From NCBI GenBank assembly GCA_035582835.1, contig JAYKAV010001842.1:691989-755988 (forward strand): DNA of 64,000 nucleotides, written 5' to 3'. Source of the stretch: Phoebastria nigripes (taxonomy: Eukaryota > Chordata > Aves > Procellariiformes > Diomedeidae). Below, one piece after another: positions 31,290 through 43,900 of this stretch. The notes under the pieces were generated by a model. The model saw only the letters and a program-made list of their open reading frames with translations, was not told the origin of the DNA and searched no databases. Both the position numbers and the translations under genes were made by a program. Within the stretch, counting starts at the first letter, position 1; each line of letters opens with the position of its first letter.

Positions 31290-31640
31290 CCAGCGCAGCT
31301 CCCCGCTACGCTCCGCAATCTATACGCCTCGCTACGCCACTCGCGTAGGGAAGCGTAGAGAAGCAGGACCGCCCAGAGCAGCCCGCCAGCCGTACGCAGA
31401 TTACGTAGTGGCGGCGGGAAGTGCGGGCAGGGCAGGAAGGGGCGGGCGGGAGGCGGCGGAAGGGAGCGCGGCGGCTCCTATTTGAGGCTGGGCCGGCAGC
31501 AGGTCGGGTCTGGGCCGGGGGAGGTGGGGAGAGGGGCTGGGTATGGTTGGGGTGCAGCTCCGCGGGCTGAGGGGGTGAGCGGGCGGGACCCTCTCCTCAG
31601 GCCGCTCCCTGAGGGGAGGGCTGTGGCGGTGTCTGCCCTG
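31290..31640 (+). promoter_or_regulatory. TMCO4: TMCO4 CpG-island promoter and probable non-coding first exon
   Basis: This is the only CpG-dense block upstream of the TMCO4 coding exons, whose first member begins after a splice acceptor at 34992-34993. A non-coding first exon must therefore lie upstream. Candidate donors are CAG|GTCGGG near 31499 and GGG|GTGAGC at 31574/31575. No TATA box is seen. Seven TACG-core motifs crowd between 31305 and 31408 (see findings). Confidence 0.55.
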
Positions 31641-34600
31641 CTGCCGGGGGCTGTTTTCCTCTCCTCGGTGGTTGTCAAAAGTGCTACTTTCTGTAAAAAA
31701 AATGCCTGTATTCTAGCAGCAGAGATTTCAAACACAAAGGACTTGCGATAGAAGTGAATACCGGCAGCTGTGGAGATGTTGGTCCTCACAGCTTTCCCAG
31801 CTGAGGTGTTTCCTTCACGTTTTTCCCGCTAGTGATTTCTCTCCGCTGGTCGCATCCCTCTCTGCAGCTTTGCCCACCTTCTGTGTACTGACATCGCTTC
31901 TCAGTCACTGCTGCTACAAGCATCGGGGTTAACCGGATCAAATGCGGTCAGTTTTGCAACTACTTAAGCTTTTAGCTTTTCCTTGTCCTCGTCCTTTCGG
32001 TCCCTGATCTCTGTTTTACATTTAGCATGCATCTCTGCGGCGGCCGTCTGTATCACATTTGTGTGTTTTTGCAGCAAGACACGATTTTATCTGGGACTGA
32101 ATTAATTGCATTCTGTGTTTGTACTTCGTATCTACCAATTAAAAAGCAAAGGCTGTGGTGCTCCCACCATGCAAGCACATGTGTGGCTCTGGAGCCCTGT
32201 GCAAGTCCCCAGGAAAACTCATCTGCCCAAATGTTTCTGCAGTCATGGTGTCCAATGCTTAACCACAGTTCGGCCATGCTGTCCTCTGGTGTGCCTTGGT
32301 AAGGGACTTTTTGGCCAGCCCCATCTGAATAATTATCTACAGCTACTGCTCTGAAGTCGATGAGATGTCTGATTAACTTTTGAGGGTCTCAGAGATGAAC
32401 GTGTCAGCGGTTTGGTCACTTTTGTCATGGTTTAGGACGAACATGATGCCAGCAGCTCTGTAATTCTTCCAGCAGTAGGGAGCACGTGTGTATTGTACAG
32501 CTTTAGATCCACAAAAGGACTATCTTTCCGCTTTCCAAATAGGATTTTGGGAACCGCTGTATAAAATACACCACCTCTCAAGAAAACAAAGGGCTCTGTG
32601 TGAAAAGTGTGTGCTGGAAGTGATAAAAAATTTCTCTTTCAAGTGACAGTTCAGATTACAGCAATGCTATTGATTGCTGAATCACATTGTTCAAGACAGG
32701 TGAATTCCAGTGCCACAAGCTGAAATAACTTTCTGGATGTATTTCTCTCTCTCAATTGCCTCATCTTGGATTTAGTGGCAAAACTTCTTGGCCCAAGTTT
32801 TCTTTACTACATCGCATGTTGCCATTTTTTTTATGCTGCGTGTCTGAAAATCTAAGCCCATTTTTTCCTAGATATTTATGAAGAAATAGATATCTATGCT
32901 GAGGGATGCACATCGAGCATACTGATCACAGCATCTTCGGAGCAAAGTCTTTCAAAAACTTTCTCTGGGTATTCCAGATGCTCAGCATCGTGAATTATTT
33001 GTTGCATAACAGCAATAAAGTTACATGCAAGAAGCCACTATGGTGTCGCTCCATAATTGGTCACATCTTTTATGTTATTGGGAAACAGGGTTAAACAGTT
33101 GTACTGTTTCTGGATCCTTTTTAGCTGCTTCACTTTTCATATGAGCCTGTGTTAACAAATCGATCAATCTATCACAGCAGGGAAGGGGATTTTATTTTCA
33201 ATGCTGTCTCCCATAATAAGCTAATAAATCTGTGTCCAGAGGTGAGCAGACATGCCAGGTAATTGTTTGTAAAGTTATTGAAACTTTAAGTGTTAGATTA
33301 TTTCTGGGCAAATTGGTCCATAAGTCTGGATGTTTTAGGAAGATAAGAGTCTAGCGAGTGATGTGAAATGGATTTTGGGGGTCCAAATGAGGGCTTTGGA
33401 GCTCCTGTGGTAATAAAACAATCTTGAGAATTTGTAAGAAAGTCCTGGAAAGTATGGAGGCACGTCTTGCACCACCTTCACTGCTTCAATTCAGCAAGTG
33501 TAAATGCTGCTGCGTGTTGAGGTTGGTACCGGAGTGGGCCTGCTGGTGCCGGGATTGATCCCAGGCACCCGCTCTCCCCCGGGAAGCATAATCTGGCCCT
33601 TCCCTTCTCTGGTTGGTGCAGAAATAACAGAGTTTATTTATTCCTGTGGACTTTGTGCTCCCATGTTGCTGGAATGTGAAACGCACCGAGATGCCTTAGA
33701 CCCATGTGCTCAAGCCACGGATGGCATCAGGCGGTACGTGTTGTGGGGGGGGCTGAGCTCTCCCAGGGAGAGAGATGCAAGTTACGATAACCNTCGGCCC
33801 TTGAGTGATGAATTTTCCTTGCATTTGTACATCAGCAGTTAAACAGTGCAAGCCTTGAGAAATATGAATCTCCTCGAATAAATTTCTGAGTGGGAAGGCA
33901 AGACAGACACCNTTCCTGGAAGACCATGACAGACGGCATGCAGATAATAAAATCTCAGCAAAAAGAGCTGCTCCTGTGCTGTGTTTCTTTCTTCTGGGAC
34001 TCTAAAACTATCCCATGGTGTCTGCATCCTCTGAGATTCAGTTGTAGTGTCATGGGCTCCTAATTGCTATTTAGCTGCTTTTCTTTCTATAGGGTTCAGA
34101 AGAAAGGAAACATTTAAATAGGAAGTATATCATGAAATAGGTGGTTTGGGCCCCTTGGAAACTGGCTGAATCTTGATGAAGTCAGTAGAAATTTNAGGTG
34201 ATATAAGCAAGCTTTGGAGCAGATTGTAACCCATGTTGAATTGTGAAATGAGCTGTTGTCACGTCTGCCTGATTTCAGTCATCTCGGTTAGCCGCTTGTA
34301 TAATCNGGGGAGCTCCTGGGGAGCAGTTGTAAGCCGTTCAGTTGGAAGCGTGCACGTCTGCGCTCTAAAAAATAGTATTTTGGCCCAGCTCAAGGTCCGT
34401 GTGGTGCAGGGATCTTATGTTTAGGGAAAAAGCAGTGGCAGGTTGTATAGAGGAGAGAATGTTACAAGCAAAGCATAGCAATGTCCATGGGACACATTAA
34501 AAGTCCTTCTCATCAGAGGCTGCAGCTGGACTCAACTTTCTTAACGCTGTCAGCAATATAAACAGAGGAGCAATCTGGGTTGAGGATGAGAGAGGCAAAT

Positions 34601-34993
34601 TATTTCCTAGGCAGCTGCACTGGTCCCTGCACCAGGGGCAGAGCTTTTATTTTACATGTTATTTTTGCGGTAAACACGTGAATGATATGCCTGAACGGAG
34701 CCCAGTCTCTGCATCTTGAAGGGGACTTCTCCTTTTGCTGTGTGAAGTATTGTCAGCCCATTTTGTGCAAAACTTTTGAGAACTGGTGAACAGAAAGTCT
34801 GCTGTTGTCTTCTTTGGTCACAGCACCATGTTGTGGGGGGATACACAAGCTGGACCGTGACAGACTTGACTTAATACCGACAGCAAGTGTAACAGTGAAA
34901 AAGCAAAAGCAATTTTTCTCTTTGCTTCCTGGTTTCCAACTGNTTGTTGTTTTTTTTTTTTTTTCTTCTGCTTTTTCCTCTTTGAACTTGCAG
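31641..34993 (+). other. TMCO4: TMCO4 intron 1 (before the start codon)
   Basis: The stretch between the CpG island and the first coding exon carries no recognised exon. It ends in a long polypyrimidine tract (T-run at about 34950-34965, then TTCTTCTGCTTTTTCCTC) before the acceptor TTGCAG at 34988-34993. Confidence 0.55.
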
Positions 34994-34999
34994 GTAAAA

Positions 35000-37900
35000 A
35001 TGGCTGCAGAAGAGAATTGGAAACATTGGGCTTCGAAACAGCCTAGTGGGGCTGAACAGGCAGGTGAAAAAGAACCATGTGTGCTTCTGGGCCAGCAGCT
35101 GGGTGAACCAGGAAGATTTGCTTATGCGGCGCTTTGTGGGATATCCCTAGCATGGCTGTTCCCTGAAAAAGAGCAAAGGTACTACACGGGGTAGCAAGGG
35201 GTGAGCAAAGGAGGTGGCTTTTGGGGAGCCGCTCAGACGGAGCTGGTATCAGACTCTGCGTGGGGTCTTCTGAAGTTGGAGGAGTGGAAGATCCTTTTGA
35301 CACTAGGTGTTTTCTTAATTGTATTGACTTTCTCTCTTACACCTTTAAGACTTCTATACTTCAGCACAAATTGCATCCCTTAATACTGCAGACATCAAAG
35401 CATGTACTGAAGAAAGGTCTAGCTCCATTCAGATTGCTGGCTTGTTTGTTTAGCTAGCTTGTGTAGCAACTCGCCTTCTGCTGACTTCTTACTATCTTTG
35501 ATTTTTTGTGTGAACAGCGACAGATCAACATTTGAAAGCAGGGACCTCTGCTTTTTTGCAAACTCAAAGTTTGCAAAAATCCCCAGTTGCGGAGCCATAA
35601 CTGCCACTGTTGCCTTACAGCTCCTTCAGGACGGAATTCATTGAGGGCTTTGTGAAATGGCTGGACCTGCCCGAAGCTGTCTTACCTGCTATGACAGCAT
35701 TTGCTAGCGGCTTAGGAGGTGAGGGCACAGAAACTTTTGCCCAGATTTTGCTGAAGGATCCCATCTTGAAAGAAAATCCAGTTGTCATTACCCAAGTAAG
35801 TTCATATGCTCCTCTTGCCCTTGTTTGCTTTTGCAAAAGAGATTTGTCATATGTGTCTGTTTGCAACTGAAGTTCTGTTTGTACAGTCAAGGAAGTAAAG
35901 TCAATATTTCTGATGCGCATATATTTCTGAGCAGCTGTGTGGGTGACTGGCAGTCTCTCTATATCCATTAACACCTTGTGGAAGGGATGAACATGAGGCA
36001 CGGTTACTGTCTGTTGAATTAACATTTTGTGTCTTTGATGCTTTCGCCCTACAAAACAGAGAACCATCAAACTTTTCACTTTGACTGTATTATTGCAGTG
36101 GTTTTGATTCATAAGTGTGTTCTACAGATTTGGTGAAACACTGAACCTGATAGGCCTGATTTTCATTTGTTTCAAAGCCCCTTCACTATACCTGTAATAC
36201 AAAACGCCTCTACATACATGCTCCAAATAGCACAGTTCCCAGAGTCAGCTTTGGCTAGAAGGAAATAAGTTATTGTGACTTTGTTTTCTTTCACTGAGAA
36301 AGTATTAGTGAGACTGGGACTACTCCGTAATGTTCTGATGTAAAAGCTGATGTAAAGATAAAAGAGGCGAAGTATTTCGGTGGCATTCACCTTTGCTGCA
36401 GAGGCTCAGCTGGGGAAGATATCTCCTCATCCAGCCTCATGTTATGCCATGCAGGGTGAAGAGCACGGTAGGGTGCTGCTGATGCCAGGCATAACGTGGC
36501 CACTGTCACCTCGCACCCTTCGCTGTATACTGCACACAAGGAAATAGCAAGGCATCCTGTGTGCAGACAGGCCTCTGATACTGAGTAATAGTTATCATGC
36601 ACTCACCTTTAGCAATGGCCCGAGAGAACAGCAGATGCGAGAACAAGGCTGCATAAGTAAAGATATGATAGGAGTGAACTTTCTTGGTCATCATGACCAA
36701 CTCCCATTATCTCAGCCATCTTTCGTGTCCTCTAGTCAGTCCATAAAAGGCCTCAGAGGATCTGCTCCAAACATCTGAATGTTACAATGCCCAAAGTCCT
36801 GTAACAGTGTAAGTACAGTGACAGAGAATCTTAACCTTAATTAATAAGTTAGGACAGTTCTTCTAAAATAAGAGCAGCTGTTTTGATGTTGTTTGCTCAA
36901 AATCAATAAATCCACACTCGGTTCTTTCTGCGTCTAGATGGCTTGGTATTTCCCAGGTTGTTTCCCTTGTTCTCTCTGCTTCAGGATGGATTCTCTAGAA
37001 TTAAGCAAGTTTTCCTGCGTTGCTGCGGAGTTTATCAAGGGTGAAATTTTGGTGAAATATATCTTGTGCTTGCTCTGAGCTTATGCTGCATAAGGGCTCC
37101 TTGTGCTTTTACAAAAGTGGCTCTGGATCAGTGGGAGCATGCGGTATTTTGCTCTGAGGCTGTAGATAACAATTCTTTGATTAGTCGAAAGCAAAGATCA
37201 GGAATAGCTATCAGTCTAATGCCACAACATCAGTACCTTATGCAGTCATGTATATGGGCAAGGTGATTGATTTTCTCAAAGGAAAGATAGAATTAAAGAC
37301 TTCTGTAGAGCAAGGCAGCAGAGGCTTGCAAGGTGTCTTTGGGAAAGCATACTGGCGTGTGGGAAACTTCAGTGTATCAAGCCGAGATCAGCTTTTTCCT
37401 TTTTACCTGAAAATAAACAAGCTACAGGACTGTCCTGGTTTTGGCTGGGATAGAGTTAATTTTCTTCCTAGTAGCTGGTATAGTGCTGTGTTTTGGATTT
37501 AGGATGAGAATAATGTTGATAACACACTGATGTTTTAGCTGTTGCTAAGTAGTGTTTACACTAGTCAAGGACTTTTCAGCTTCCAATGCTCTGCCAAGCG
37601 CACAAGAAGCTGGGAGGGAGCATAGCCAGGACAGCTGACCCAAACTGGCCAAAGGGGTATTCCATACCATGTGATGTCATGCTCATTATATAAGCTGGGG
37701 GGAGTTGGCTGGGGGGCAGCAGTCACTGCTCGGGGACTGGCTGGGCATCAGTCGGTGGGTGGTGAGCAGTTGCATTGTGCATCATTTGCTTTGTATATTC
37801 TTTTATTATTATTATTACTATTGTACTTTATTTCAATTATTAAACTGTTCTTATCTCAACCCACGAGTTTTCTCACTTTTACTCTCCTGATTCTCTCCCC

Positions 37901-40900
37901 TGTCCCACCAGAGGTGGGGGGAGTGAGCGAGCGGCTGTGTAGTGTTTAGTTGCTGGCTGGGGTTAAACCACGACAGGGACAAAGCTTTGTGAATTCTTGA
38001 TATGTTGCTTTATGGTGCTCTTCCTTCTTTGTATTCAGCTGCTACTGACGCAACGTTTACTGTTTATTTAACAAGTACACACTTTATTTGCTCAATGTGT
38101 TCAGTGGCAGGGTCCTGTCAGCACTAGTGCCTGCATTTTTTAACACCCTCCATCTCAGTGGTGCTGAAGGGATGATATATGAGCTCAGGAGATTAGAGGT
38201 GAGCTCAGCATTGATTCAATGAAAATTTGAGGATTATGGATTTTTACCTTTGTTTGCATTCATTGCAGATGACTAATACAGGCCAATGTTGGTTAACTGA
38301 ATCCTTTAAGGACAGTAGTCATAACACACAGTATGCGAAAGCAATGCAACAAAAAGAGGTGAAGAAGTGATGATAGGTGAGAAAATGTTGAAAGTTCTTA
38401 GTATGAATAATTTTTTTTGCTCTGAACACAGTTAGAATGCCCATTTTCCTGTGTTTTTCTGCACACATCCACTGCGATGCAGATTGGATGCTCTCTCTTG
38501 TTGAGGAAATGGGTTTTGAACTTGCAGCAATTCATAAAAAGCTGGCAAAGACTTTGAATAAAGATCACTTCCCTGTCTTTTTAAGGCTTCTCAATCACAT
38601 GGGTGGTAGTCTGCATAGAGTTCACAGGGAGATTCAAAACACCAACTTCAAAATAAGACTGAAATATAATAACTGCTGCTTAGAGGAGGAAAAAAAACTA
38701 CTTGTGAACTAATCTAGTCAATGCTGATTGGATTCCAGATGACTGCACAGCAGTACGTGCAAAGCCTAAACCAATTAGAAATACTTGGGAATGCTAATTG
38801 GCGCAGATGCAATAAAAACAGTAGTTCCAGTTTATCAACTGATTACCTGTATCCACCCCTCACCTTTTGAAATACATGTATATCAATGCTTAGGACAGAT
38901 TTTAAAAGAGATTATTTGATATTAGGTGCCACAGATGATATTGGGCATATCGTATAGGACCTGAGTCAAGACCCGCAGCTCCCTTTGCAACACAAAGGGA
39001 GAATTTATTTCCTACAAATGGGCTCTGCACAAACCACAAGCCTGTTGGAAAATTATGGCAACAAGGTCACAAGCTTCCCTTTATTCTAGACTTCAGGCTC
39101 TGTGCTTGGTCAACTTTCTGCTTGGGACTCCCAGCCCTGGACCTTCTGCTGGGCTTTGACACCTCTATGCCAACCCTTCCTCGCAAAACTGCAGCCAGGG
39201 AGGAGGTGATGGTGCCCATGTATCTAATACTTGGGTAGTTATAGTACTTGGGCTCTGGGAAAGCTGAGTTACATTCCTCCCTCTGCCTATGGGGATTAAT
39301 GTTTCCAATTCCCACATCCCACCAACCAGCCTGGGGAACAGTCTGCAGCGTGTGTGCATGCACAGAAGACTAATCGTGGCTGGACCTAAAAAGAAGCCTT
39401 TTTCTTCTGCAACATGGTGATTGGGGGAACAGAGGAGACCTGATTCAGTGACTAACTTAAATTAAAAGGGTTATTCACACACTGGAGATAGCAAACCAGG
39501 ACCTTCCCTTTCTTGGGTGAACGCTCTGGCCATAGGGATGCAGGATGAAGGAGCAGTGATGACTGCTTTGTGCAGAGCACAGCCCGACAGATACCTTCTG
39601 GAAATGCTTATTCCATTAGGATTTGCAGGACAGGCAAGCAAAAGAAGGCTTCTCTGTGGATGGGAACAGCCACCCAGATATTCAGCAATGGAGGTGTGTG
39701 TGTGAAAACATTAGGCAGCAGTGGAGCAAAGGTTTTGGGGCTATACCTTGTGAAAAAGCATCCATAGGTGGGAGTTCAGCTGCCCTAATCCTTTGGTTTC
39801 CCTGGTCCTATGCAAAAGCTCTCTTCTCCTTTATGAAATAGCAGATGCTTCTCATGTTAAAATGATATTCAGAGTCCAGGCACTTACTTTTGCGTGGATA
39901 ATATCTACAGTTTGCCCCTCTTCTAGTAGGAGTTGGTTAAGGAAGGCTTGTTCTCTGTTCTACACTTCTCATGTAGAAGGGAAAAGACTAGAGACATTTT
40001 TATGATAGAAATTTTGCTTAGGAGCTTATGGGACTAATAATCGTAAACTCTTTGGCAGCATCCTACATCTTTGGCTGCATTTTTTGTGTTCCCAAAGGGC
40101 TGAAGGATTCCCTGTAAAATTCAGCTGTGCTTTATTTGTGTGTAGGAGAGGGAAGTAGCTAGACTGAGCTAATGCTTAGTGTTGTAGTTACATAAAGAAC
40201 TTAAAATTTATCCAGTGACAATAAAAGAGGAGAACATAGTAGTAAAAACACTGGCCTCTTTTTTCATGGATTTGTCTATAGAAACCATCTATTGGATTGA
40301 TCTGTTTTTCCGATTTTTTTTTACGATGAAGAGCCAACACAGCAGTCAAGACCCTCAATCTTGACAGGTGGCCATAAATTCTGAGTTTTCTATTTTTGAG
40401 GACTTAATTCGAAAGAACTTCATGCCAGTTCAGCCTTACCGCCTAGAGCTATGAATTCCCAGAATGCCAAAGAAAATAGGGGCCACTAGTCCATTAGAGT
40501 AGCATTCAAACCTGTTACTCATGTTGAAAATATGAGTATATATGACTATATAGCGAGCAGAAGGCACTAGAGTGGTAGGAGGATTAGAGCCCTGATTCTC
40601 CAAACTTTGAAGTACAGTGTAATCGTGGTGCTTGCAATTGCAACAGGATCGCCAATAACAAAATATGGGATGCTTCAGTGTATACCAAACAGGCACAGCC
40701 CTCCCATCCTGCGCTTATCTACTTCTGTCCAGCCATTTGTACCTGCGTATGGAGAATTTTGTACTGGAAACATCTGGCTTTGCTCTGTGCTGCCCTACTG
40801 AATTGTAGCTTGCTGGCTTCCCATGTTTATGAACTGACATGCTGCAGTAATTAAATCATAGTCCAATGGGTTTTCATGCCTCCATTTTGAGACCTCTGGG

Positions 40901-43900
40901 CATATGTCATCAGTTTTAACTTGAATATACTTTTTTTCTTTTTAGGATCTTCTATCCTTCTCTCTTAGAGATGGTAAGTTTACCTAGCATTTGTTCTTTG
41001 TAAGAATAATGTAGGTGAGTTTACATCTGATGCTTTAAAATGCTCAAAAAGCTCAAGGTACCGTCCTATTTTACCTTAGCTTCCTTTATAGCAAAAGCAG
41101 CACACTCTTTCCCTCTGTCCACTGCAGGAAAAGCAACTATTATATTAGGAATGATTAATGATACCTGTTAAAAATTGAACAACTCTTCACCTCTTTACCT
41201 TCACATGCTGCTCATTGGCATGCAAATNTATGTGACAGTAGAAAAGTTCTGAACTGAAGTACCTAGAGTGGGGTGTTTCCAGGGGAGCAGGCAATCTCTT
41301 CTTTTAGGAAGGCAGTAAAGCTGTTATGAAAATCTCAGCCTAGCAAATTTTCTGCAGATNGCTTGTTGCCTAAAAAGAAAAAAAAAAATTCAGGGAATAA
41401 ATTCCAGTGTGTCCTGTGAAACCTATTATAAATAAATGTGATTTTACTCGTATATTATATTACGCATAAAACAATTTTCTGGTTTACAATCCATAACATG
41501 GATTAGTCTGATAAAATTAATGAAATAAAGACTGCCTACTGAACAAAATGTTCATTTCTAAAAGAAGCCTGTTTTATATCACTACTTGCATTTTTTAAAT
41601 CTCTGTGTTTTAACATGTTCTCACAGGGAAGAACTCACTGGTTGCTGATTAGCCTGTTTCACTGCAGAACAAAGTACCATTTTTGTTCTTGCTTTATTTT
41701 TAATGGAAAATTGACAAGTCAGTTATTGCAAAACTGCTTATTTTGCTAAGCTGGAATTTAAAATAAATATATTTTCAAGCCTTGCTGACTTACTGCCAAG
41801 CTGGCTAAGTAAAAAGCTAAGTTGTGTATTAGCAGACAGGAAGCAAGAAGGCTACTCGTTAAAACACCTGCTTGGGCTTGCAAGACGTGGCACATATCGG
41901 GGATGAAGTGAAGATAAATACTATCCTTATTTCTCAACTAAGCACAAACCTTAAAAGCGGCGTCATTAAAGCCTACTGAAGTAGTTTGGTATCTTGGTAA
42001 TGATGGCAATAAATAAATAAACTTGATAGATTGCCAAATGCCATATTTGATCTACGTGCAGCAGGTATCAGAAACATACTTTATAGTTGGGTCTTGCTGG
42101 TATCTTCACCCACCCCTAGAAAAGCAATTGCATTTTTCATCCCAGAGTGCACCAAGAACCTTTTACAAAAGCCTACCATCAGCAAGCAGCAGGTGCTACT
42201 GNGAGAAACACATTAAAAAAGCAAGAGTTGGCACAAATAATTTAAAAACTATTACATTTAAAATGTCTTTTCTTTAAGAACACCTGCTTATAAGCCCAGG
42301 AGTAATCATTACTCCTATCACGCGTTGTCTGAGTGCATTGTCCTGCAGTGAAGTATAAATGCAAACAATTGTCAGTGGTGCTGCTAGGTGAGCTGGTGTG
42401 TAGTTTTAAACTCCAGAGTCCCTCCTGCTGCCAACAAGATGAACTGAATATAAAGGATTTGTATGGAGGTGCATTTTTACAAGATACCGTATATCGGTGC
42501 ATAGTTGAGGTGTACTGTGTCATGCTACCCTTATATATATATATAAAAAATATATTTGATATTTCCAGTTAGGACTGGTCTTGCTGCAGCATTTCTCTTT
42601 TGAGAAGAAAGATGCAGCCTATCCAGAGCCAAAACGCCTCTATCACAGAGGATGAAGGATTTGAGATCCTTTTTCTGCCATAGAGGCAATTACCTGGTGT
42701 AGTGACTCTATTCACAGGATGAGGTTTGCAGGGAAGAAGGATTTTCCATTTATCGCTCTCTAGNTAGTAGGAGTTGTCTTCAGATACATGGAAGATGAAG
42801 AGGGCCTGAGGGAAGGAGCTATGCTTGTATGTAACATGGTCCTCTAGCACCGCTGAGTGCACCACTCACTGTTTAATCATCTGGTGCGATGCAGACTGAT
42901 TGATTTCCTGGGCTTCCCTCTGTTTAAGGGTACTACGATGCTCGAGCCAGGGTGTTGATCTGCCACATCAACTGGCTGCTGAGAATCCCCTTGGAGGAGC
43001 TGGACGTCCTGGAGGAATCTCTGCTTGAGAGCCTGAAGGAACAAAAAGAGGAAGAGTCAGAGTAAGAACATTTGGGTTGACTATGGGATGAAAAAACACT
43101 GCCGGTGCTTGAAAGCTTAGCAGTAATTACTTGTGCCTAAGTCCAGTCTCTGATCATTCCCCCCATAGCTCTTAGCATAATCATTTATGACTTGATTAGG
43201 GTTGCAGAGCCCTCACAGCACTTCAGCTGCACTGAGAAGCAGGAAAGCTCAGCATTCTTAAAATCAGAGCTGAGACCCCACCTTGCAAGCTGGTAAAGGC
43301 TACTCCGCATGGAACTGCCTCATTTCCTTGTTCCAGTTGCCTCTCCCAGAGTGTAGATTATGCTTATATACATCACAAAGATCTTGTGTCTCTTATCTCT
43401 TGGCCCAACATTCTTCAGATAGAACTGCCTCTTGCAGAATGAAGTTCCTATAAATTTCAGGATTAGATCCTCAGCTGCTCATTTTCAATGGATTTGTCCT
43501 TCTCTGTACGCTGTTTAAGAGACAGCTGTCTAACTCCTATTGAAGGTAGATCTTGAGGGCAACAATCTGCATCTTTAGATACTTATGGACCTGACTCCTA
43601 ATTCTGTGTTATTAATATAAGATTAATTCTCTCAATCACCAGTTCTTAGATGTGAAACAGCCAAAATATTGGTATCTATAAGAAATGTAGTATTCTTATA
43701 TTCCACTTAACAGGCAGGAATTGGGTGAAGGTTTAGCAATATGTAAGGCAGTAAACATGCCCGTAGTGGACTTTCAAGGGACCGTTTAATATTTTTATCT
43801 GTCAACTCAGCAAACAGGTTATGAGATTAACCGGAGTGCTAATAAAGGCTTTAATCAACATCCCTGATACAGTACAGTTCAGACGTTACCAGGGGGTTCA

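Noticed and set aside
33504..33842. 112-codon + strand frame upstream of the TMCO4 coding exons
   Set aside because: It has no promoter, splice or domain evidence, and no similarity to the TMCO4 N terminus; treated as chance within intron 1.
38437..38712. 91-codon + strand frame in TMCO4 intron 2
   Set aside because: It reads smoothly and has some coiled-coil character, but there are no splice sites at its ends in phase with TMCO4, no match to a known domain, and exons 2 and 3 already join in frame without it.
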